DNA of 46,131 nt, taken from positions 1 through 46,131 of the forward strand of contig FLMG01001436.1 in NCBI GenBank assembly GCA_900088475.1. Reading direction: 5' to 3'. Of this stretch, positions 1-15,200 are shown in pieces. Under the pieces are notes generated by a model. It saw nothing but the letters and a program-made list of their open reading frames with translations. It made no database searches and was not told where the DNA came from. The translations under genes were made by a program, and so were the position numbers. The stretch's first letter is position 1; each line of letters starts with the position of its first letter. This DNA comes from Hyphochytrium catenoides. Its lineage: Eukaryota; Sar; Hyphochytriomycetes; Hyphochytriales; Hyphochytriaceae.

Positions 1-54
1 TAGAGCGTCGGTCTCATAATCCGGAGGTCCTGGGTTCGATCCCCAGTTCGAGCA
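1..54 (+). tRNA. Elongator tRNA-Met (CAT), 5' end cut by window edge
   Basis: This is the 3' three quarters of a tRNA. The anticodon loop CTCATAA is at 13-19 with anticodon CAT at 15-17. The anticodon stem has the T-T mismatch next to the loop that is usual in eukaryotic elongator tRNA-Met. The T arm is CTGGG / TTCGATC / CCCAG (30-46), followed by the 3' acceptor strand and discriminator A at 54. The 5' acceptor strand and most of the D arm lie before base 1. No intron is seen after the anticodon. A T4 run at 69-72 could serve as a weak Pol III terminator. The initiator form is unlikely, because initiator tRNAs have a different anticodon stem with three G-C pairs. Confidence 0.9.
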
Positions 55-60
55 ACAGCT

Positions 61-462
61 CCCAGATCTTTTGGTTGATGGACCGATGAATTGAAGCTCT
101 GCAGCATGCGAAGGCCGCCGCAGACATTGCAAAGCGTCCACCATCAGAGCTCCTCCTCTTGCCTCTTGCCTGCCATAAAAGGAAGGAGTGGAATCTTGAA
201 TGTTCACGCCGGATTATTTACTTTTATTGGGAACAGATCACGCTTGAAGCTTTTTGTCCGATCTCCCAGATCTTTTGGTTGATGGACCGATGATGACTTG
301 AAGCTCTACAGCATGCGAAGGCCGCCACAGACATTGCAAAGCGTCAGAGCTCCTCCTCTTGCCTCTTGCCTGCCATAATAGGAAGGAGTGGAATCTAATG
401 TTCATGCCGGATTATTTACTTTTATTGGGAACAGACCACGCTTGAAGCTTTTGTCCGATCCG
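61..462. repeat. Tandem duplication, ~200-bp unit, two copies
   Basis: Copy 1 starts at 61 and copy 2 at 265, both with CCCAGATCTTTTGGTTGATG. The copies share blocks such as GCATGCGAAGGCCGCC and GGATTATTTACTTTTATTGG. They differ by a few substitutions and by small indels: copy 2 lacks about 7 bases of the CCACCATC region and has an extra TGA near its start. The repeat begins six bases after the tRNA. Short open frames inside it are not conserved between copies, because the indels are not multiples of three, so it looks non-coding. Confidence 0.9.
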
Positions 463-555
463 TTGGTTGACGAACTTCATTAATATTAAAATTAGTAGCG
501 CTACTCAATACACAAGGTTAAAGCTCTCTCTTCAAGAAAAGCAAGCACCCAGCTT

Positions 556-3500
556 CTATCGCGGGTAACCTCTTCCGCCTCGAGCCGCCACTGCTCCTCT
601 ACCTGCAGAAGGGTGCCTCCCTCCCACGCCACCTCTACCTCTTCCAGCTGCATATTGAGCCATCATCTGGGGAGTCTGCGGTAAGATATGTCCAGGATGC
701 ATTGGAGAGCTCGCCCTAGCCTTGTTCCTTGCCCTGCAGAGGTCAGCGAAAGCATCATCCACGCATTTCTTGAGATCCACGTAGGAAGCGATCAGAATGG
801 ATTGCTCGTCCCGACTACTCAGAAGAATCTTTTCTGAGTCTCCTAGATCTAGTCGATTTAGGCACTCGACCACATGCCCAAAGTCAATAATAGGTTCCTG
901 ATGCTCTCCCACTTGATGGAAAACATAGTCTCGGAAGAGCTTTAGCAGATAGCGGTCACCTAACGGGAGGGCCCAAGAAGAAGACGATTTAGTCGTGCAT
1001 AGCATCAGTATGCTGTATAGAGGTGTTTCGAGACCAGAATTATCGCATTACCTGTTTCCGCCCAGCTTGTATCCCTGTTATACTCTGGTCTCTCGTTTAT
1101 TACGCCTAGCTTGACCATCAGCTTGAAAAGGCGGCCATTCTCACACTCCTTCATCAGCTCTCCCTCCAAATTGTCGCAGTTCGCTGACATTCTGTCTAAC
1201 TCATCCATTAAATGGCGAGTGAGGAAGGCACTGCACACATCATAGATGCTGACGGGTTTACTAAGACAAAAGACCAAGTTAGAAGCTACGACTCGCCGAA
1301 GGCAACACCACAAAGTAAGATAAGACTACAGCCGAGCGGCAGGAAAGGAAGACCTGGGCTAGACAAGGACGATGTTGAACATACAAATGAGAAGAGTGCT
1401 AGATTCAGATGCCGCAAGCAAGAATGGCACTCCTTATTATATCCCTATCTTGCCCAACCCAAGGTTTACCTGATCATGGTGACGACGAAGTTCATCATCT
1501 CCGTCGAATAATGCTGGCCAATAAACTCGATTGACTTGTTCAGTGTGCTAGTTGTCACGTTTGCACGGCAGCACAAGCTAATTGCCAGCTTTCCTAAGCT
1601 GACTACATCCTCCTACAGAGCACCTTGTTATTACTTTGGAAAAAAGATAAGGCCACAGACCCAATGACCTGGGACGGATATCATAAGAAACGTCCTAGCG
1701 AAAGAAAACCATTGAGGCAGGACGTACAACGCAAAAAGTTTATTGACATAGAACAGAAATCACATTTCTTCATGTGAGATTGAGAAGGTCAAGTAAGTCA
1801 GAGGTAGTGTGACTCCCTACCTGTTGCATCTCAACTGCAGTTTTCTTTGACTCATGCTCAATAATATCCAATAGCCCGCAGCCATTTATTCTAAAGAGTC
1901 AAAGGGTTGTGAGTCTCTACATAGTTCTCCAAGAGGCTAGTTCCGGTCTCCTACCTGACTCTGTTGTGCCCAGTTAGGAGAATATGTGCTGGATTGATTA
2001 TTCTACATGCCAGACCTGCTCCATGGACAGTGCGAAGGGCAGAAGCAACTTGCGCTATGTACGACCATATCAACGACTCCGGCAACAGTTGAAGGCCCCT
2101 CTTATCAATCAGCCTGCCGAGTCCATCAAGCGAGGTAAAAGGATCATTAGAGCCGGCTAGCATCACTCGATAGTAAGGAGTGCTGCTGACCAATGAATAA
2201 ACTCTATGCTGAGAGAGGCTAATAACATAAAGCAGCCATTAGACCTCAACTCCACACTTCATCATTCCTCGTCACATCTACCTCTTATCTCGTCTAACCT
2301 GGATTGCAAGGATTCCGCTCCAGGATGGTAATCCCTAAGTGTGAAGAGCGCTCTGTGTTGACAGAACGCCCGGTGTAATGCAATTACATTTGGATGCCGC
2401 ACATTTCTCCACGTTTCCACCACCGCGTGACAGATTTCATTGGTAGAGCGCACGTTTTCAACTCGCCTTAGCGCGTATGGAAATCCATCTTCCCGACTAA
2501 TCACCTAAACAAAGCAAGCAAGCCTTGTAAACTCAGTCTTGCCGTGTGTAAGAGGCACAAGCACGAAAAGAAGTAGCGACAATAGCCCCACGATAGCAAA
2601 AGTACTACCAGCAAGAGAATCCTCATACTGCCTTGCTTACCTTGTAAACCGACGATGGATAGCCAAATGACCCGGCGGTGCCTCTCCGAACAGCCTCATT
2701 GTCTAGAGGATAGGCGCAATAATATTGAGCAGGAATCTCCTTATATCGTTCGTCATCTGGCTCTATCTGCCTTAGAATAAGCCCAGCTTGTTGCTGGTAG
2801 GTGGCTCTCAGAGTCTCGGCCATAGACAGTGACAGAAGAGTTCTCCTTCTGGGGGTCACCATTATGGAGGGCTCCCATTCAGGAAGAGTCTCGTCTTGGG
2901 TCATGAGTCCCATATTAAGCTGAGTGGCCGTGCCACCCTCTTCTATCAGCGCCTGACTTTCCGGAACAAAGAAAGTGCATCCCCCTAAACCAATCAACTT
3001 TAGATAGGCTGCCGGACGAAGCTCAATTATTCTGATGTGGCGCATTCGAACCCGAGGCAGTACTGCCCCCACCTGCCCGCGCCGGACGAAAGGTAAGATC
3101 CCCTACACTATTACCTATCGCACCTACTTCACTACATCGATGGGCCCCTTCTGCTGCTCTTACTGCCCTTCTTCCAATCGTCGTCTTCATATAATCCCAT
3201 AAAAGACTTGACGGTGAAAAGATATTCTTACCTCTAGTGACCTGCACCATCCGCTCTTTATGTGTCGGAGTAGCGGTGAGGCCCAAGTTCAGCCTAGGTA
3301 CAACTAGCGGAGATGTGGCCTGCTTTGGGATGAAAGGCGCTGCTGTGGAATTCATTCCGACGCTTGAAGGGGAAGTTGCAGAGAGTGTAGGCGTGGGAGA
3401 CTGAAAGCTTTTCTTGTTATAGGTGTCGGAAGAGTTCGGTGCAGCTCCTCCTGCGGTCGATTCTCCACCTCCCGCAGTCTGGGCTTTTGGAGTCCACGAG

Positions 3501-3643
3501 GCTTGTGGTGAAGTAGGACTAATCTTTCCTGGCACGAACGGCGCAGCAGTAGTCGTCAATCTGGAGCTTGGCGACTCTCCTTTCTGCTGTTGAGGAGATT
3601 GAAAGCTCCCCTGAGAGCTGTGGGGATTGCTCTGCATCGCCAT
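556..3643 (-). CDS. PAN3: PAN3, regulatory subunit of the PAN2-PAN3 poly(A) nuclease
   Basis: PAN3 recruits the PAN2 deadenylase to poly(A)-binding protein and starts mRNA poly(A) shortening in the cytoplasm. Eight exons join in frame to 709 aa: 3643-3232, 3062-2641, 2504-2282, 2201-1955, 1890-1821, 1612-1470, 1260-1052 and 959-556. The N-terminal ~135 residues are Ser/Pro/Gln-rich and disordered, with two PAM2-like motifs, TTTAAPFVPG (about 30-39) and STAAPFIPK (about 99-107), that would bind PABP. No CCCH zinc finger is present. The pseudokinase domain follows (FGYPSSVYK, LPESLIWSYIAQ, HGAGLACRIINP), then the coiled coil and C-terminal knob (ENGRLFKLMVKLGVINERPEY, DRYLLKLFRDYVFHQV, SRDEQSILIASY). 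The last ~31 residues are a Gly/Arg-rich tail that is not typical of PAN3. The ATG at 3643 opens the first exon; the TAG is at 556-558. Confidence 0.93.
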
Positions 3644-5821
3644 AGGTTTGTGCGGTGATGTCCAGTTCTAAGAGTTATAGATTAGATGTCAGAGGAGTCT
3701 CGACAAGAAAGGAAAGAGCCCGGCGGTCGTCAGCGAAGCACTACTGAGACCACTACTTGTTGCAATAAAATATCGGAAGGAAGGTGCCTCAACAGAAGGA
3801 GTGCATAGCCTTAAAAGCGGATCCGGCAGAACGGGCTATGGTCAACAAAAGATGAGAGCAAGAACAACGAGGAGAGGCAACTCGGTGGAGAAGCTGGAAG
3901 TGGCACGTGAAAAATGATGGGGAAAGAGACTGCGTACACTATGCTGCAGCGGTGCCGAGCGGTCACTCTTTTGAGAGGGAGACCAGTACTGATTCTTGGA
4001 TGCCGAGTGGTTCTGTCGCCATTGACTGCTAGCAGTAAGATTTAGAGTGAGAGGCGGAGGTCGTGAACTGGAACTGACATCGCGAGCGTGATGCGAAGCA
4101 GGGAAAGCAGAAGGAAGAGAGAGAGAGATGCAGCGAGAGAACTTCTAAGAGACAAGAGAGAGACACTGGGCGAGAGAGAGAGAGAGAGGAATAGTCACTG
4201 TGACGGAGTGAGAGGAGGGATAGATGAGGATAGGTAGAAGCTCAATTGGGGCGGTCCAATGCAAAATGGTCCTGGGTTACAGGTACAAAGGAATGAGGCG
4301 CTGGCGGTACACCTAAGCAGCTTACTCGCGTTGTCTCTCATCCTTGGATTGCATCATTGTGAGGTCTCGAATGGTCTTGGCGTAGGCTCTAAACGGCTTC
4401 ACAAGGCCAGCCTGTGGGCTACCACCAGCCAATATAAGAGCATTAGGTGTCTGACACTCAAGGGCTTTGCAAGCGGTCCACAGGCGAAGGTGGACAGAAG
4501 ACGATGAGGACTATCGTCCTAAGCGCATATGGTAGCAATAGCTAGACCTCTGTCGCCCCTTACCATTCTCATCCTTTACTTATCTAGAGGAGACAGGTGA
4601 GCCCATGTGGCGCTAGCGCATACCACTTAATCAGAAACGGTCGTTACCGCTTACGCCCCTGTGTGGGTGCGGTCAGGCGAGTCGCATAGCCCTCTTAACA
4701 TAAGCCTCGGTCAAAGTAGGAGAGGATTACCCAGTGCGCGAGACCAATAGAGGCGCCACGTCAAAGTTAGGTCCCCTTTCCAATGGGAGGAGGAACAGTG
4801 GTTCCGTCTGGTTTGTCCCCTCCGAAGTCCCAGAGAGCTCCTCCCAAACAGCAGGATCCGGGCATATACACAGGAGAAAGATCGGATATTATCGTCAACT
4901 TGGCCCTGTCCAGACTCAGAGGAAGAAATCTATCGAGAGGAGCAGCACGAGGGAGATGGAGAAACGTCTGTCTTTGCTGTCAACCTCCCCTTGTGCTCCT
5001 CTCTCTCTCTCTGCAGCATCTGCTTGATGAGAAGAGGAAGCTGGCAAGCTCTTTATTAAAATGTTACCGCAGCGCTCTTCTGCTGTAGGATGAACAAAGG
5101 ATTGTCTGATAGTCTCACCACTCCGAGACAGAATAGTTCTTAGAGGAGGTCTTGAGGGATAAATAGATGCGCCATATATAGGGGGAAAGACTGTAAAGGT
5201 AGGGTGACAGAGGGCCGTTGCCTAGCGAGACAGATCAAAATGAGACATCGACCTTGTTCAACAACGGTACCTACTGAAGTGTGTTACCTCCTCTACCCAC
5301 CCACAGAGACACTCCCTGGATAAGGGTCCTCATATGTTCTGCCAATAGGGGGAAGCTCCTACTCCATAGGGGGAAGGCTCTACCCCCGCTAGGTCTCACC
5401 GTTGAGAAAAATGGTTGAGACTTGATGAGACAGCACAACAGTTCGGTTTGGGTTACATTTCCCTTATTAATTAGAGTTCAATACTGACAGGATGGTCGGG
5501 GCGACTGAACCATGCTGAAGGCACGCTGCGCAGCAGCCAAAGGTCGACGGGGAAGCTGAAGGAAGAAGGATCTATACTCCTCCCTGACGGTTAGGTGAGC
5601 GGAAGGCTTGGCGGTGGGCGGAGAGCGCTGAGGATGACTCTGACGGTCCTACATCCCTGTACTACGTGCTCCGTGGCCATTAGGCTATGTCCATGCACTA
5701 GTACTCAGTGGCTGTTATGATTGGAGGCAACAACCAATCGTGTGAGGCTTGACATTATTAGTGCTGCAGCAGCTAGAGCTTATGAGTGCAACTTTTTCCA
5801 TTAGATCCTATTGGTTCTATC
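3644..5821. other. Spacer between PAN3 start and SEC23 end, no supported gene
   Basis: About 2.2 kb between two minus-strand genes. It should hold the PAN3 promoter and 5' UTR and the SEC23 3' UTR. A purine tract on the plus strand lies at 4111-4190. Plus-strand open frames at 4259-4507 and 4734-5088 show no recognisable domain, and no convincing splice partner was found. Three copies of ATAGGGGGAA are near 5177, 5345 and 5366. Confidence 0.6.
4111..4190. repeat. GA/CT-rich low-complexity tract upstream of PAN3
   Basis: Interrupted GA dinucleotides, ending in a run of about nine GA units at 4171-4188. On the PAN3 sense strand this reads as a CT-rich tract about 470-550 bases before the start codon. 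A similar, longer tract lies before the transporter gene at 42131-42228, so such tracts may be promoter or 5' UTR elements here. That role is an inference from position only. Confidence 0.6.
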
Positions 5822-11371
<5,550 letters not shown>

Positions 11372-12294
11372 CGTAAGAACGCACGATAGTTTGCTCTGTC
11401 TCCTAACACGCGCGTCACAATAGTTCTACTAACCCTGTCTTCCCACCGCCGCGATGCGCAACTCAGTCAATGAGAAGCAGACTCCCTTACTCTCCCCAAT
11501 CTCTGCTGTTGGTCAGAGGTGTCCTGATGCGCTGTTTGCCTTTGTCTGCCAGAGCGGGAGCTCGGCCTCGGTGGAGCTCTTGAAATATTTGGGCTCGCCC
11601 AGAAATGAAAGCGTTCCCAAGTGCCAAACTTTCAAGATTTCATTCACCTGAATACTTCAAGTAACACACATACAGCTATACGGACTGACCCTCAAAGTTC
11701 CCATCTTTACTTCCAAGCTTTCACGTGTGTGATATCTTCATTCTCCGTGTTGGATGTGCTCTTCAGCCTTCATTTGAAGCTGATGACAGTCTCCAGACAG
11801 GCACCATCATCCTCGAGGGACAAGCCACGAAGCATTTGTTGGAGACCGTATAGTATCCTTCTACAGTCTTGCATCGTGGACTAGAAGGCTAGGTAGAGGT
11901 AGAGAGTCAAGGGCTTGCCCTCCTGCATTGGAGCTTGATGAGCTGCCCATAGGTACTGGTAAGGAGATGCTGGCGATAAGGGGTTTATAGCTATCTTAGA
12001 TCATAGTTTGGCTGTATGTTGGGCTGTACTCCTCCGCTCCCCTAGGCGTGGTTCACTATATCTTTCTCTTCGTCCACCATCCGTGCGGAACAAATGAAGG
12101 CCAACTGAAAATAGAAAAGCATTCGTGGTTCAGATTATTAGACCTTGTTGGCGTTGGCACAGCTTCCCTGATGGCTGTGCCTCTGCACTTACTGACAGCT
12201 ATCTAGCCCTTGCGGTTTAATCCTTTTAGGCCCTAGACTGACAGACCTAAGTCTGTAAAGATACTGGCTCTTTGCTGGTGCCTTGGCGAAGCAT
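11372..12294. other. Spacer between TOR stop and SEC23 start, no supported gene
   Basis: About 0.9 kb separates the TOR stop codon from the SEC23 start codon on the same strand. It must contain the TOR 3' UTR and the SEC23 promoter. Plus-strand open frames at 11454-11651 and 11621-11884 have no recognisable domain and are treated as chance frames. Confidence 0.6.
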
Positions 12295-15200
12295 CTACCA
12301 GAATGGGCACCTTAAGGAGTGGAGGTAGTGAGGGATGGGGATGGACACAAACGGGTTGGTGAGAGNNNNNNNNNNNNNNNNNNNNNNNNNNNNNNNCAGA
12401 GCTCTAGGAATAAGAGTAACCAGAACTGATCCTTACCATCCTGTGAAGCACTGGCACAAATTCTCATGCGATGTGGCTGCCTCAATGAGCTTTTGAACCT
12501 GAAGGGAGAAATGAGTGCCATCAACTAAATGCCTAGGGTTCTAGGAAAGGAAGGCCACACCCATCTATACGCTCACGACAGAGAGGCAGGGCTTGTGCGA
12601 GAGTAAGGAGTAGGAACTAAATGGCTACGGTCAGATCCTACGTCATCTACCCCCGCCCGCCGCGCTACGATTTTGCGAACAAGAGGAGCTTCTTATAGGA
12701 CGTAGGATCTGTGCCTTTACCTGAGAAGGGACATCCAGAGGATCCCTAGAGCGGTCTGCGTACTTGGCAAAGTCTCGCCCAGTGAGTTTGTCTTGAACCC
12801 TGTTGATTACGGCCAATGCCTTTTGATTTAAGGCCTCCCGGGGTGCAGCGGCTCCCTCAGGACCTGCCCAATGGTGGAGATAAGAAGGACGTTTAGAAAT
12901 CCCTCTCTCGCTTTTCCTCTGGTTCACTTTGTTTACCTAGGGCTTGGAGAAGCTCTCTTTCTCTATGACTCCGATTCGCTTGAATGCTTCCGCCCACGGA
13001 GGCAGCTGTGCTTCCGTCATTCCCATAGTTAACAACGCTAGCACAGTATAGAAATGCAGAGTTAACCAGTCTGATAAGAGAAAAACAGAAAAGCCTCAGC
13101 ATGGGATATGTATGAGCAACAGCAAAAACCCATAATAACAACAGAGTTCCTCAGCGCTCAAGGGTACTGTCTCTCTGGATCGCTAAGCACGAAAGAAGGT
13201 TCAAGCAATATGTGGCAGTTCGTTAAGATGTATACCTTCCATGTCCCACGATTGACAAGGAAGAGGCAAGGTTCTGCATCTCAATGTGCAGCCTCCCGCT
13301 GAGGACAGAGGCACTCAGTCCTGTTGGCTTCTGTACAGCCAGTCCTTGCTGCGAGACACTCTTCTGTCCTCTATCTCCGCCCTTACGTGAGAAAGAGGGG
13401 GATATAGAGGTGAAGCCGTAACCAAGGAGCCTGACCCCAGTGATGGCAAATCATAGCTTAGCCACCTACCTCGCCATTCTCTTGGTCTTCTGTTTGACCG
13501 TTAGGAACTTCTTGATGACTGTCTCCGTTCTCCTTTGTCGGAAGAGACTGATCAGGACCCTGGGACCCTGGAGGCAGTCCATCAGCAGCAGAAGAAGGGC
13601 CCGTTCGATTATGAATGCTGCGACGGGAGAAATCAATACTCCCAGAACGATCTCGCGCTGGACTAGCCTCGTTTGGCGTGAGCTAGCAAGAACTAAAAGT
13701 TAGAGCAAGCCCAAAGCTAGAAAAGATGTCGGAGCAAGAGCGCTTGACGTGAAGGAAAGGCGGTAGTAAAGGAAAGCAGCATAGACTTCCGAAACAGGGT
13801 GATAGGTAGGGGTGAGAAGTCTTAAGTCGAGACCACCACAAGTGAAAGGCTAAGATGGTCTGGAGTCATTACCAGTCGCCAGCATATTAGTGGGTCATGG
13901 ACAAAGGCTTCCAGCATTGCCATGAGAGAGTCCTTGTTTTCTCTAAGCACATTCATCACACTCTCACACGTATGTCTGAAGTTCCCCTCTATTCCGCTCA
14001 CTTCCATGGCGTTGGTTAGCATCCGAGTCAAACGGAACGGTATTTTCTCAGGATACTTTTCCCTGGAGGGATTCAGCAGCCATTAGTAGCGGCAATAGGC
14101 ATCCAAATTGCCCCATCGGCGGCTAGCTACCTGTGCATCGCCACTTCAAAACAGTCTCCAAAGTCGATGTGGAGGATCTTGCCTGGATGCGAGAAGTTAG
14201 AGTGAAGATGGATTACCTTAGGCAAACCAGGTGAGAAAATAGGGTGGTGGTGCGTCTTGTTGGATGAGGCAAATATAGAGAAACGAAGACCCATAGGTTT
14301 CTACCTCATCTCGCGTCAAAGAGTATTGGAATAAAAGGCAAAGACTGTGAGAAGGCAAAGAATGTGAGAAGGTAAAGATAAAGAAGGCATATATATGCCC
14401 ACGTCGCGTGACGAGATGGCACATGTAGCTCTATGTACCTGTAAATCTGTGGAGCATAAGATTTGAAGGATGCCTATCACCGAGCCCAAGAATGTACCCA
14501 ACCATAGACATAACGGCCAAGGATCGCGTGAAGTTTGTTCTTCGGTCTAGCCAGACCTCAGAATTCCTAGAGGTGAGCCATAGAACCTTGTATAGGTCCT
14601 GGCCAGCAGTGTTGGCCAGGGCATAATCCAATACCTCCACCTAAGACCATACATTAGAAAGAGCAAAAAGGAAAAAGTAGTTTCGCAAAAGAGCCAAGTA
14701 CATAGTTATTAGGCTGGCATATTCTTCGTCCATAGTCCTCGAAATAATCATCGATAAGATAGAAACAGTGATTCCAAACTCACCTTTTGTATGAGTGTAA
14801 GGTTGTCATACTCTGGTGCCATTTGCATCATGAGCCGGTGCTCAATATTAAGGAGAATTTTCCTACTATCTCGATAGTCGCGGATCAACTGATGGATGGT
14901 GTCACAATGAGGCACCCAGCCCACCACCCCAACGTTGTGGGAGAGTGGGATGACAGCATAGCGCTGTATGCTCAGATCCCTCTAGAAAAAGGAAGAGCGG
15001 TTAGAAGTCTTTATGCTTAACGAACGGCTAGCGCCGCCCAGGAAGGAGTTTGGTAATAAGTTAACAAAAATTGCGGAAGCAAACAGTATAGAGCGCAGCC
15101 AGCAAGAATTGTTCCTTACTTTAGACGTTGTCCTATCATTCACCAAAAGCGCATTAACCAAGCCAAAGAGCTGCATGACTCTTTCATCCTGCCGGAGGTC

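Noticed and set aside
3040-3070. GGGTTCGAATGCGCC on the minus strand, also resembling a T arm
   Set aside because: It is coding sequence of PAN3 exon 2 and lacks the rest of a tRNA.
4734-5088. Overlapping plus-strand open frames, one starting MGGGTVVPSGLSPP
   Set aside because: Two frames overlap, neither has a known domain, and no clear donor or downstream exon follows. Probably chance.
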